In this document: in pieces, positions 42,253 to 53,342 of the stretch
How positions within the stretch are numbered: position 1 is the stretch's first letter
Layout of the letters: each line of letters opens with the position of its first letter
Source of the DNA: Symbiodinium natans
Taxonomy: Eukaryota > Sar > Dinophyceae > Suessiales > Symbiodiniaceae
Direction of reading: 5' to 3'
NCBI GenBank assembly: GCA_905221605.1
Contig: CAJNDS010002827.1
Coordinates: 213,235-267,421, forward strand
DNA length: 54,187 nucleotides
The notes under the pieces: model-generated
Told to the model about the DNA's origin: nothing
Database searches by the model: none
What the model saw: the letters and a program-made list of their open reading frames with translations, nothing else
Program-made: the position numbers and the translations under genes

Positions 42253-42711
42253 GTGCCGGTGCCCTTCATGAGGGTGGTCCTATGCGACCACACTCCAAAC
42301 CAGGCCAGCCGCTGCCCGCCAGCGGAAAAGCGTTTTGTGGATGCTGGCTGCTTGTGTTGCGCACAGGTTACCGTGGGCTCCATGCTGGGCATCGTGCTGG
42401 CTGTGCTCTGGTGGCGCGCAGTGCGAGTGCTACAGCGCAGGTTCCTGAAGCCTCCTACAGTGATTGTGTTCTCTGAGCCCACGTCCAGCAGGTTCCAAGC
42501 ATTGGAAGGACGCCAGATCTTCTATGGGCTGCTGCGCCCTTGCCTCTGATGCACCCAGCGGTGCACACTTCCACTGCAGTCCTCTGCGATGCCCCGGATC
42601 TCCTACGTTTTTGTTGGTCACAAGTCACAAGGCCATGACTACTTCCTGCCTGCACCTGAACACGAGGAGCTAGTGCAGAGGTGGAAGCTTTGGAAGCGCG
42701 CAGCAGAGTAG
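42253..42711 (+). CDS. PAP2-family phosphatase, dolichyldiphosphatase-like (C-terminal exons)
   Basis: The exon 42253-42303 (after GTGCTGCAG) encodes VPVPFMRVVLCDHTPNQ, and the exon from 42367 (after GCGCACAG) encodes VTVGSMLGIVLAVLWWRAVR. Joined in phase 0 they give R-V-x-L-x-x-H-T-x-x-Q-V-x-x-G-x-x-x-G...WW, the third catalytic motif and following membrane helix of PAP2 enzymes. It is closest in form to dolichyldiphosphatase, which removes a phosphate from dolichyl diphosphate in the ER for N-glycosylation. The His of DHT would be the catalytic base. The 63-bp intron has a GC donor. A last exon (from 42580, after CCACTGCAG) reads HDYFLPAPEHEELVQRWKLW and stops at 42709-42711. The N-terminal motifs must lie upstream and were not located. 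Confidence 0.55.
42304..42366 (+). other. 63-bp GC-AG intron in the PAP2-like gene
   Basis: Donor AACCAG|GCCAGC and acceptor GCACAG|GTTACC. Removal joins HTPNQ to VTVGS and completes the PAP2 motif, which is the reason for calling it. Confidence 0.6.
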
Positions 42712-42719
42712 AGCAACCT

Positions 42720-43560
42720 CCGCAAGCAGTCTGCAAGCACACTCGCAAGGCAGCAGCTGGAAATGGGTCAGACACGCCAGCCACCTGTGCGCACGTTCTG
42801 AAAAAAGCGTGCCTACATGTCATTGGCCTCCACTTGCAGGCTTTGTGTTTGCTTCGGGTCTGGATCCACTTTGTTCGCAAGATCCAATGAAGTTCAAGTC
42901 CCCACATCCTCCAGGGGCATTTGCCTGGTGGGATCATCGATGAGTCTAGGCTAAGAGATGAGAGCCTGCCCAAACAGCAAGCGTCTCTGTGGCCAGACAC
43001 TCACGACTCATCAAGACTCAACGTTCACGCTTGGCCGTTTGGCTTGGCTTTGTGCTTCTCGCGCAGCTTTTTTGCAGGAGTTCGCCTAGTACAGTTGTTT
43101 GGGTTGCAGATGTCCGTCCATGTGCGTCCACACGCCAGGTGTGCTGTCCAACTGCTCGCAGCTGCTTGCATTTGCTTGCATCTTGCAGAGCGACTACAAG
43201 CTAACATGTTCTGTCGGGACTTTCCTGTTCTGCTCAAGCCTTCGCTCAATTTTGTGTTTGAAGTTCCATTCTCATGTTCAACTATGATTACTCATCAATG
43301 TCGGAACCGCTCGCCATCTAGCTTCTGATAAGCATACTTTTTGCATGATGCAGTGCCATTTGATGAGCATAGTGCCGAGCGTGCGCGAGTTGAACTGATA
43401 TTCCTGTTGCTCGACCCTCATTTTGGCTGGACTTGGCCGCGATGACTGGCATGGAGCGTTCCTCTATTGAGCATACCCTGCACAGCTTGCAGAAGGTCGA
43501 GGGATTGAATAGCAGTGCCACATAGCGCAGCCGTGCCATCATGTGGGATCCGATGACAAT
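42720..43560 (+). other. Intergenic or 5' part of the formin gene
   Basis: A short frame, ERSSIEHTLHSLQKVEGLN (43452-43508), looks like a helical exon and could be the upstream part of the formin. The rest shows no supported coding. Confidence 0.35.
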
Positions 43561-43568
43561 TTCTGGAG

Positions 43569-46500
43569 GACATCGAGTCGAAAGCCACAACCATTAAGCA
43601 TCTTCAAAGTGCCCTTGATGCAAAGTCTCAGACCATCAACATCTTGCCCCCTGGCGGCATAGCGTGAAGCCTGTGACAGCTGAAAAAGGGTGCTGTGCAT
43701 GTGCTGTAAGGTCGAAAGCCAACAAGAGCCAAAACAAGGATGGTGGAGGGTCCCTGGAGGCCTACATCGAAGAGGCGACGGCTCATGAAGTGCTGTCGAG
43801 ATGTTGCAAGTGTGAAGAGTCCTGAGGCAGTTGGGGAAATGTGCAAAAGAAAGCTTGCAGCAAAGGACGATGAGGCCTGACCTTGCTGGGAGCCTGGAAA
43901 AATGGTTGCTTCGACCTGTGCCATCCTGTGCCAGGTGAACCGGTTGATGGAGTTGCTCCATGACCTGGAAGAGCGAAGTGCGTCCAACCCGCAGAATCCT
44001 CAGAGCCCACAGCAGAGCCCACAGAGCGCTGGGCCTCAGACTGGTCAGACTGGGGATGCCCAGCGCCTGGAAGAGCTCCAAAAGGAGCTCCAGGAGCTGC
44101 AGGACAGCACGGTTTTGCCCCTGCGGGAGCGGAACGAGGCCCTGGAGGCCGAGCGGAGTGAACTCGCCGAGCAGCTGCAGGCCTTGCAGGCACAGAGCGC
44201 TTCACAGAGCAGCGCCAGGGCTGAGGCCGCTCAGCAGCTGAGCCAGTTCCGGGAGTATCAGTCCAAAGCCTTCGAACTCAAGTCAGCCAATGACGCTTTG
44301 AACGAACAGTTGGAGGCGGTGAATGAAGAGATCCAGCAAATGCAAAGTGATCACAAAGACGAGGTTGACCAGCTACGAAAGGAGCTCTCAACTCTGCAGA
44401 GTGATAGGCAGGCACATCACCAGGCGGTGGCAGCTCAGATCGATTCCAAGGTGAAAGCAATACGCCTTTCCTTGGAGAACGAGAAGCGCAGCCTGGAGCA
44501 AGAGCTTGAGGATGCAAGGGAAAAAGCACATGCTCAGCTTCAAGCCGTTTCAAACGAGCGAGATCACCTGCAACTAAGACTTCATGCGCAGGAAGTGGAA
44601 GTGCAGGCCTTGAGGGATGTGGTGGAGGCCGCGGAGGCCCAGAAGCCCGAGCCCGACCAGCCCGACCAGCCCGAGCAGCCCGAGCAGTCCGAGCAGCCCG
44701 AGCAGCCCGTGCCGCGAAAGGCGCAGGAGAAGGTGGAGAGAGCCAAGGCCTTGCGGGAGCAAAGCCAGTTCGCTTTTGATGAGATGACCAGGCACCTTGC
44801 AGAGATTCGGGAGGCAGGCGAAGCCGAGCGGAAGCGTTTGCAAGCGGATCTCGATCAGCAGCTGAAGCAACGCGCAGCTGCGTTGCTGGAAGTGCAGAAT
44901 GAGAGGGACAGCCTGCAGACACAGGCAGAAGCACTTGAACAGGCAAACAAAGCAGTGTCCCTGCAGAGGGATGAGATTGCACGACAGCTCCGCGAAAAGG
45001 AGCGAGCACACCAAGAGCTTGCCGATGAGCTTGAGGAGCAGCAGGAGCAGTTGAAGACGAATCAGCAAAGATATGGTGTGTTGTCAATGGTCCATGCTCT
45101 GCAGCGCAGCACTGTCTTGCCTGCTTTCTCTTTGTTTCGAAGGGCGCTCAGCCAGGAATCGCCCGAAGGAAGCTCTCCAGACAGCCACAACATAGGTTTC
45201 GGTGGCAAGGATGCCGATTCACTCGGAGACACTTCGATAGGTGACGGCGTTGCTAGCACAGGGGACCTGGCAGGTGATGCGAGCCTGGAGGACAGCGACG
45301 ATGAATCGGATGATTCCTATGCATTGGATGATAGAAGCCAGCAGGAATTTGCGGAGCTGATGAAGGAAAATACTTTTGAGTCTCTGTTCGTTGGAGCAGG
45401 TCTGCTCAGTGAGGATGCTACTGCTGTCACTGGGGAGTTGCAACAGCACGTGGCCAACATCGACAAGTCCCTGGAACTTTTTCCACAGATGTACTCAACT
45501 CTTATGCAGGAGCTGGACAAGAGGGGTTTTGGCAAGGAGATGCGGAAGTTCCTGAGCTTGATGCGCAAGGCCATGGGGCGCTCAGTCCGCATGGCCAGCA
45601 CGATGGCCGAGCTTGAAGAGAAGCATGCAAATGTCAATATGAAGCTGAAGAACCTGCTTGGCAGCAAGTACTTGGAGTGGCATTTGAAGAGCTTGCGCAC
45701 CGCAGGGCAACATGAGGTGCTTCTGCGTTTCCAGAAGAACCAGATGGCAGCACTTAAAGCCGATTACGACGACGTGCTTGAGCAGTATGGCGACCAATGC
45801 GAGCAAAACCGACAGGTTAAGCAAGAAGTGCAGGCTTTGCAGGCGCAGGTCGAAGATTCTCGCCAGCAGCTGGAAGCGTCAAAGGACAATGAAGTCAGAC
45901 AGCGCAATGAGTCTCTGGTGCAAGAGTTGCGAGAGGTTCGTCAGGAGCTGGGTGCGGCACAGCAGCAGATTCAAACATTGGAAGCGTTCAAGGCCAACGC
46001 AGACAAAGCAGTCCATGCAGAGCCGTCAGAGCCGGCAGAGCCGGCAGCCGACTGCAACCAGACAAGCGAGGCGTCTGAGATAAAGCAGGATGCTTCGGAT
46101 GGTGCAGTGGAAGCGTCTCTGCCTGCCAAGGGGAAGGGCAAGGGCAAGAAGGGTCCGGGCCCCCCACCCGTCAGCCAGGAGGGCGAGACAGCGGAGACAC
46201 CGGAGACGGCAGGCGATAGCCTTCCGACACCTACAGCCACCAAGGGAAAAGCTAAGGGGAAGAAAGGCCCAGGCCCTCCTCCTGTGCGCCAAGAGGCTGA
46301 GTCTGAATCGGCTGTTTCTGCCAAGGAGGATAGCGCCGGTGATGCAGGTGATGCAGGCGCTGCAGGCGATGCGGGCGATGCGGGTGCTGCGGCTGAAGTG
46401 GCACCTACCACCACTACCACCAAGGGCAAGGGCAAGGGGAAGAAAGGCCCGGGCCCGCCTCCTGCAAAAGTATCGGCAGAGGTCCAGGAACCCACCGAGA

Positions 46501-48336
46501 CCACGGAGACCAGTGAGACCACTGAGACCACCAAGACGGAGGAGGGGCCGCCGCCGAAGCCCAAGGGCAAAGGGAAGAAGGGTCCTGGTCCACCCCCGCC
46601 ATCTCTTAGCAATCCGAGCAATCCTCCAGCCGAAGCTGCGCCTGACATGCAAGATGCACCTGCGGGCCCAAGCAAAGGAAAGGGCAAAAAGGGTCCACCC
46701 TTGCCACAAGGCAAAGGAGGAGCGGTACCAGAGTCTGCCAATGAGGACACTGCTCCCAGTGCCCAAGGCACGAAGGGGAAGCCTGCTGCTCCAGCAAAAG
46801 GAGGCCCAAAAGGGAAGGCAGCCGGCAAGGGCAAGGCAGCATTGCCCGAGGTTGACCCGGGTCCAGAGCCACCCAAGGATCTCATTGGCAAGAAGTTTCA
46901 TTGGACGAACGTTGCAGGAAATCGCTTTGCCGGTTCCATGTTTCAGCAGATTGTTGACAGCCTCAATTCAAGCAAGACCGCGGAGCAAGCTGAAGCCGCA
47001 GCAGATAAGGCAGAAGCAGAGCAGCAAGAGAAGCAAGAGAGGCAGGAGCAGCAGGAGGAGCCGGAGCAGCCGCAGGCCAAGAAGCCCAAGATGCGAACTC
47101 TGCTCGAGAACTTGCAAAAATCATTCTTCAAGAAGAAGGAGGATTCGACAGAAGCCGCAAAAGATCAAAAGGAAGCTAAAAAGAAAACCGTGGCACAGTG
47201 CTTGAACTCAAGGAAGAGCCAGGCCGTGGAAATCTTCTTGAATGGATGCGGGGTCAACATCGATCATGTGCGGAGATGCGTTTTGGACCTCGACACTTCT
47301 GAGAAGTCTTTGAACGTGGAGCTCTGAGCTTTGATAGGCGAATCAGACATTCAGCCATTCCATCGGAGAACAGGCTATAGGCTGCTAGGCCCTGCTAGGC
47401 TAGTGGCGAGTGGACCGTCTCATGCTGCCTGCATCTGCTTGCCAGAGCAATCCTAAGCGGAGGGTCATGCTATGAACATGACTCAACTGAGCGATGTGGC
47501 TTGCCTTTGCTGCTTTGAATGCTTTGAATGCTTCGGTTTCAGCTTTTGCTGAGGTAGAGCATCTGGCGAAGGTGATTGAGCTTTATCCCAAAGGCGAGGA
47601 GTTCCAAGAGCTGATGGACTTCAAGAAGGGGAATGATCCGAGCATTCTGCCCTGGGCCCGTGCAGAGGAGTTCCTTATCCAACTCGTGGACATTTCTGAC
47701 TTCACGGTTAGAGCAGAGTGCTGCCTCACGAGGGGCATGTTTGCTTCTGAGAGCGACGAGGTGTCGCAGGATCTGACAACGTTGCACGAGGCTTTGACGG
47801 CCGCATGCAACTGTGACAATTTGCGAAAGATCTTCACGGTAATTATGCAAATTGGCAACTACCTGAACCACGGTACAAACAAAGGCGCGCAGCGTGGATT
47901 CACGTTGGACACGTTGCCCATACTGAGCCGGGTGGAAGGCTTCGAGGGGAAGGCGTACTCACTTCTGCGATTCATAATGGATGAAGTTGAGCCTGACGTG
48001 CAGCGGGGAGCTCTACAAGAGCTGAAGCTCTGCGAGGCGGCTTCCAAGTTGGACTTTGATGAATCGGTCCGACGCCTTTCTGAAATGGACAAGAAGCTCT
48101 CTGTCATGGAAGAAGCTCTGAAACAAAGCACTGGAACAGGAGCAGATGGTGAAGGCGAGGGAAAGCCGAGCAGATTTGGTGAGCACTTCGAAGCCGAGAT
48201 GCAAGGTTTTGTCGCGGATGCCAAGCTCCGGTTGTCCAACCTGCGCCGACAGTCAGAGGAGGCCAAGTTTTTTGCAACAACAATTCCGGAGGGGAGCTTC
48301 TTAGGCACCAGAAGATCTGTTCTTGTTTCACGATAA
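43569..48336 (+). CDS. Formin (FH1-FH2 actin nucleator)
   Basis: The large exon (43935-47315, phase 0) and the last exon (47554-48336) make a protein of about 1,390 residues. Short upstream exons are likely at 43569-~43640 (DIESKATTIKHLQSALDAKS) and 43739-43810 (DGGGSLEAYIEEATAHEVLS). Order: coiled coil rich in Glu/Gln (~43940-45060), an acidic linker, a helical FH3-like or dimerisation region (45400-46010), an FH1-like segment with five KGKGKKGPGPPP-type modules (46125-46700), then FH2. FH2 starts with KKFHWTNVAGNRFAGSMF, continues KSQAVEIFLNGCGVNIDHV, and in the last exon has IMQIGNYLNHGTNKGAQRGF, the core FH2 signature. The intron 47316-47553 (GT-AG) joins SLN to VEHL. An ATG at 43902 also opens the large frame. 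Formins nucleate and elongate actin filaments through FH2 with profilin-actin supplied by FH1. Confidence 0.9.
47316..47553 (+). other. 238-bp GT-AG intron within the formin FH2 domain
   Basis: Donor TTGAAC|GTGGAG and acceptor GCTGAG|GTAGAG, phase 0. Without removal the frame stops at 47325-47327 in mid-domain. Confidence 0.75.
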
Positions 48337-49421
48337 AAAAGCTGAGTGAGTTCTGACCCGCGTGGAGAGTACACTGAGTAAGCGCAGAGGGAACTCTGCC
48401 AGCCGAGAGAAGAGAGGAGAGGTGAAGAAACTGTGCCCACTTCGGCACGACAGAACATGTTAAAATACAGACGTGAAAGAACCATTTCAAGAGCCCCCTA
48501 AAAGAGCCCCCTATTTCCTAATAGCCCCAACCCGAAAGAGAAGGCGCAACGTCGTTTTAAACAAGGCAAAACAACATTCCCAACATACGCATCAAGTCGC
48601 TCACGAAGCATAGACTCACTACACGACTACGCCATGATCTATGAGTGCACTGAGGGCACCGGCCGGACCCTAGTTAAGCGGGAACTGATTTTGTCAACCT
48701 CCCACATGCCTTCACGACCAGCATGGACACCAGCAAGTGTAGGACCACTACGATGACGATGGCACATCGCAAGTGCCAACAAGACCCCCTGCAGACGGAC
48801 GAAGGGAGAGCGAGAGCAGTTGCAATTCGACTATGAACCTTTTGAGTTCTGAGTTGAACTCGAATCACAACACGTTAGGAGGTAAACCCCTTACATCTCA
48901 GACCCCAAAGCACGGGAAGTCCCTAGGGCCCTAGGGTGTGCACTGGACCACTTCGCTGGGGGACATTGTCGCGGGTGGTCCAGGGCCCACGCCAGCAAGA
49001 TTGCACGTCTCGGTACAGGGATCTTCGGGATCAACGCAGCGGGATCAAAGCACGGGGGAACACCATGGAACACCGTGGCACACCAAGAGGATTCTGAGCA
49101 GAGCACGCATTCTAAATTTGTTTGTTTAGCGTTTTGTGGAAATATGAGAAGCGGAGATCCTTGCAAGGTTCAGGAGCTCAGCAAAACTTGTTGCGATCTC
49201 TTCGCCGAGAAGCCGCGAACACCTGCACCAGAGACTCTGGGGAAGCTGGCGGCCTTCCGCAAGGACGGGATTGTCTCGATTTGCATGCAACATTCACCAG
49301 GTGTGCTCCTCTCTGCCACAGGACATGGACGCAGCGACAAAAACAAACTTGTTGTGGAAGGACGCGTGGGCAGTGCATCCCTATCAAGTAAACAAATGGC
49401 TTGCTGCGTTTGTGGCCGCAG
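48337..49421 (+). other. Formin 3' flank and unassigned sequence
   Basis: A short GAGCCCCCTA duplication lies at 48490-48515. Exon-like pieces on the + strand are VQELSKTCCDLFAEKPRTPA (49170 on) and DMDAATKTNLLWKDAWAVHP (49322-49387, between CCACAG and CAA|GTAAAC). They could belong to the same gene as the duplicated exons that follow, but the gap to the next exon is only 34 bp, too short for a usual intron. Confidence 0.35.
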
Positions 49422-49654
49422 GCAAAGATGGACAACAAGAAAAAGAGAGAGCAGGCAAAGATGGCTCAGAATGCCCAGAAGACCTCGGCGCTCGAGGTCT
49501 CAGCTTTGAGCATTCTATAGCCTGGTTTTCCTGTTTTCCACGGCCACAGGTCGAAAAGCCTTCGGCGGAGACGGCGGAGACCCCTTCAATTCCGGTTACG
49601 GGGGCTAATCCGCCCGCGGAGACGGCATCTCCTCCAAAGATGAAGATGATGCAG
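49422..49654 (+). CDS. Duplicated two-exon module, copy 1
   Basis: Exon A1 is 49422-49496 (75 nt, after GTGGCCGCAG, before GTCTCAGC): start AKMDNKKKREQAKMAQNAQK, then TSALE. Exon B1 is 49550-49654 (105 nt, after GGCCACAG, before GTGCAGCG): start VEKPSAETAETPSIPV, end PAETASPPKMKMMQ. Both are phase 0 and join in frame. The pair recurs at 50819-51094. Lys-rich then Glu/Thr/Pro-rich composition suggests a disordered linker. The parent gene is not recognised. Confidence 0.55.
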
Positions 49655-50818
49655 GTGCAGCGCGCCCGACACCCACGGTGGAGTGACTTATGAGAGAGCC
49701 CAAATCGAATCCTGATGCCTGAAAGCAGGTCAGATAAGGTCCACGCAGCAAATTGGGCGTGGAGTGCACTTCATCCAAATCGTGTGCATGGTCAGCTTGA
49801 AGGAATGTGCGTTGTGAAAGCGTTAAAGTGGGGCAAAAGAATCAATCCCACAGAAATTGGTATCGTACGCGGACATGTGCAACACAAGGAGAACCCGGAC
49901 ATCGCCAGGATCACGAGACAAGAGACACGCCCAAAATAAAAGGTGTAAAGAGCGGACCAAGAGGCAGGAGCTCAGAAATCGTCGAGGCGAGCGTACCTGG
50001 TGTACCCGGTGTATCTGGCGTACCTCTTGTTTTCACGGCGGTGACTCCCTTAGGCGGTTCCTTGAGGCCTTGCCTCGCGCACTCCCGTGGCATGTGACGG
50101 CGCTCCCTTTTGGCTCGTTGGATGCTCACTTTGGATTCAACGTACATCATCGAACATCACATCGTACCCTTTGCATCGTTTTCCCAAGCGAGCTATCCGG
50201 CTTTTGAATGCGGAACTGTCGGATGCGAAAAACTGTCGGATGCGAATGGTCCTTTGATAATTTGAGGACAGGTTCTTATGCTCACGTTGTTCTTGTGTGC
50301 TACAGCGCGTTGCGCACACTTTTAAGTCATTAAAAATGCAGCTCTGGCGAAGCTGTTGTTGCTCTGCAACTTAAAGTTGTGGACTGGATAAGGCTTGTGC
50401 TTTGGGTCTTGCTATTGTCAGCCAATTTATATAGGTGTTTGGTTTCAAGCTTTCTCCTGGGAACCCTGGCAGGTTCAGGAACCTCGCATCTCATTTTTGG
50501 CCGCGCCGCTGCAGGCCCGTCACGAAGCTAGGAAGCTGACCGGAACCAAACACCCAAAGCTGACCTCAAACCCTGCAGGCACTCTACCCTGAAGGCACGC
50601 AAATCCTAATTGAACCCGTGGTTTGGGGCCAGTTCAGAGGTGTTGGATTTCCTATCTCAGGTCCGGACATGTTCTTATCTCCTGCAGGACCTGGAGGCAG
50701 TGACGACAGCGACTGGAAGACCCAGTCTGCTGCGGAAGGACGGTGGAGAGCGAGTGTGTGTGTGTGTGTGTGACTAGGTGACGGGTGGTGATTTATGCCT
50801 ATTTGCTTGTTCCCGCAG

Positions 50819-51094
50819 GGCAAGATGGACAATAAGAAGAAGAAAGAGCAGGCAAAGCCCCAGAAGACCTCGGCGCTCGAGGTTGGTTCAAGCTTTGAGA
50901 TGCGTGATTCATCGCAGCAACTAGAGGGGTGTGGTCGAAATTTGTGAAACCCTAAACTGCAGGGGGAATCTATTGTTGAGACATGTTGACACCTGAAGAG
51001 TGAAGGGGGCTTTGCCTCAAAACAGGTCGAGGCGGAGAGCTTCTCACAATCGGCCCACGACGCGGCTGCAGGGTCTCCTCCAAAGCTGATGCAG
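50819..51094 (+). CDS. Duplicated two-exon module, copy 2
   Basis: Exon A2 is 50819-50881 (63 nt, after TTCCCGCAG, before GTTGGTTC): GKMDNKKKKEQAKPQKTSAL plus E. Exon B2 is 51026-51094 (69 nt, after CAAAACAG, before GTGCGCAA): VEAESFSQSAHDAAA then GSPPKLMQ. Compared with copy 1 the exon ends and phases are the same and lengths differ by whole codons (12 and 36 nt). The intron between the two exons has diverged almost completely and is about 90 bp longer. That pattern supports real, selected exons. Confidence 0.55.
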
Positions 51095-51102
51095 GTGCGC
51101 AA

Positions 51103-51858
51103 CTAACAGCTGCAAGACATGCGCAGAGTAAGACAGCAAGAGCTGTTTCCCGGGATTGCATTGAGAGCCATTGAGTACACCTCAGGGAAACTCTGCAGGC
51201 TCTGTGGGTGGCTATCGGCAAGACTTAAGGAGGTTTGTATTACAACATCCGCAAGTCTGGACCGCCTGACATCGTGCATGTTATAGCCTAATGCCGCATG
51301 GACAAGAGCAGCTTGCCTCGGATGGGGTGCAAAGGCAGTAGAGAGATTGGGTGGCCACGATGCAAAGGAGATCACTCTGAAGGCAGCGGCAACAGAGCCA
51401 TACAAACCACCAATCTTAGGACGAATGTTATCGACGTCAGCCTCCTTAAGTTGCTCATAGAACCTCTTCGCAGTGTTCTTGTAACGGATGTGAAAGGGCG
51501 AATCGTTTCTTGCGACCTCCTCACCGGCCCTCTTGTTGCCGGTGCTGCTCTGAGTAGCGGCGCCAGCAAGATTCAAACCCTGCTCAACAATGCTTCCTGT
51601 CTGTATTTGAGTTTGCACTGTTTCTCCCTCAGTACTTAATACCGAAGAACCCGAAGGCTTTGGCTCTGGGTTTATCCTGAAGGGTACCTTTTCTAGGCAA
51701 GACCGGTATTTGATCGCCATCACTGCCAGCGGCTTCAGCAGTGGGGGCTGTATAAGGTTTGGCTTGTGGTTTAACAGAGGGTTTCCCTGATCACTGCGCA
51801 GAAACCCATTGGGTGTGTGACCCCATATAGCAGCATCAAGTTCCAGCTGATAGACCAT
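51103..51858 (-). CDS. Unidentified 251-codon reading frame
   Basis: This ATG-to-stop frame has balanced amino-acid composition unlike the compositional frames around it. Segments include NPLLNHKPNLIQPPLLKPLA, IVEQGLNLAGAATQSSTGNK, HIRYKNTAKRFYEQLKEADV and IRPKIGGLYGSVAAAFRV. I recognise no domain. The same register is open upstream at 51901-52164 (RVSDAVTLAVPASPVVRNVL), with a TAA (51901-51903) and a TGA (51871-51873) between, so it may be the decayed end of a longer gene or mobile element. It opposes the + strand genes. Confidence 0.4.
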   Translation of the reverse strand: MVYQLELDAAIWGHTPNGFLRSDQGNPLLNHKPNLIQPPLLKPLAVMAIKYRSCLEKVPFRINPEPKPSGSSVLSTEGETVQTQIQTGSIVEQGLNLAGAATQSSTGNKRAGEEVARNDSPFHIRYKNTAKRFYEQLKEADVDNIRPKIGGLYGSVAAAFRVISFASWPPNLSTAFAPHPRQAALVHAALGYNMHDVRRSRLADVVIQTSLSLADSHPQSLQSFPEVYSMALNAIPGNSSCCLTLRMSCSC

Positions 51859-53025
51859 CTGGGGCTCGCTTCAACCAGCCGGTCGACAGCACCGGAACGC
51901 TTAGCCTAGGATGCACGACTGGCCGCGCAGCAGGTACGGACACCCTTTCGGCACCTGGATGACTATCACCAAGCTGCCAAGCTGTTTGCCTTGCTTCGAC
52001 TGTTCTTTAGCGTCATCACATCGGCTACGGCCACTAGACCCACGCATGGACTCTCGGGTGTTTGTCACCCCAGTTATCAGCACATTTCTGACAACAGGGG
52101 AAGCGGGGACCGCCAGAGTCACGGCATCGCTGACACGCGGACCGGGGCCATTGATCCTGGTCACCCCTCTATGTCATGCGGGACTTATTAATGCATTCAT
52201 CCAAGTGGCAGCACGGCTGACGAAAGGGCACGGTCAGCAAAGCAAATACCTGGAACGAGGGAGTCCTAGCCTCTGGATGCTACCCGCGGGCAACAGCAAC
52301 CATACATTTTTACTTCTGCCGCGATCAATCCAAGCAGCTACGTGGACTTTTATCAGCGTTCCTCGAAAGCAAAGGCCTCCCGATTGCAAGGGATGTAGCC
52401 CAGATACAAAACGAGCAAGTCTGCGGCCAGAAGGTTGAACACTCGCGTTCTATTCGCCCTCGCCTGGAAAGGTCAACTAGCCAATAAACTCTTTTTCAGA
52501 GAGAAAGGCTTGGCGAGGCTTGGTTTATAGGTTTCAGAAGGGGGGGGGGCTGCGCCCCCCAACCCCCCCTCTTCTTTTTTCAAGAGAGGACAGGCTTGGA
52601 GAAGTCTTGTTTGTAGGATTCAGTTTGGGGGGGGCTGCGCCGCCTCTCCAACTCCCCCGCTTTTGTTTTTTCAGAGAGAGCAAACTTTGGGCATGCATAG
52701 TGAATAGTGCAAATCCAAGGATACCACCGACCAGGTGTTAGGGTTTGAGGTCTAGGGTTACACCCTGCAGACCATGACTTTGTCGGAGACCCATAAGACA
52801 GCAAGGCAGAGCAGTATGCAGAATCGGGCGAGCCACTTCCGCTACTGTGGGAGAAGCCCTTGTTGTGGCCCTTGGCCTCAGGGAAGTGGTACGGTCACCT
52901 CATGAGGGCGACCATGCCTTGGGTACATATCTGGGTAGAAATAGAAAACCACCAACGGATACCGCTCGCCTTCCCCATTTGCGAAGTTTGGGCAGGAGCG
53001 CAAGTCCCACGGGGTGTCCGTGGAC
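51859..53025. other. Repeat-bearing region without a called gene
   Basis: Two related G-rich segments with CTGCGCC(C/G)CC follow TTTTTTCA-GAGAG-like sequence at 52530-52600 and 52620-52680; their complement occurs near 16520. The - strand frame 51901-52164 is mentioned with the unidentified gene. Otherwise nothing is supported. Confidence 0.4.
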
Positions 53026-53082
53026 ATGGCGCTGCATCCCCCGGAGGTGCCTCACCCAAGCTTGGCCGAGCAGTACAGGAAG
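53026..53082 (+). CDS. Repeated short exon, copy 1
   Basis: From ATG: MALHPPEVPHPSLAEQYRK, followed by GCGCGC, a possible GC donor. It matches 53280-53342 at the protein level (PPEvPxPSLAEQyRKA). The upstream bases also share a CCCACGG segment. Confidence 0.4.
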
Positions 53083-53279
53083 GCGCGCCCTTTCACTGTT
53101 TTGGCTTCTAGGGATTCTAGAATATTGGGCTGTTGCGCGTTTGTACAGCCAATTTGCACATGTAGTGTTTTTTTCAGCCAGCCTTGTAATTGTGAGTCTC
53201 AGCATGCGTGCCAGAGGAACGCCAATCCCACGGTGCGCCTGGTCCTGGGCCATGTGCAGACCTGTCGGCAGAGCTAGAC

Positions 53280-53342
53280 ATGGATGCGCCGCTGCCTCCT
53301 CCTGAAGAGCCTCGCCCGAGTTTGGCCGAGCAGTTCAGGAAG
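53280..53342 (+). CDS. Repeated short exon, copy 2
   Basis: From ATG: MDAPLPPPEEPRPSLAEQFR plus K, followed by GCTCCT. It differs from copy 1 by two inserted codons and conservative changes, with phase kept. Function and parent gene are unknown; the position suggests the same gene as the modules at 49.4-51.1 kb. Confidence 0.4.
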
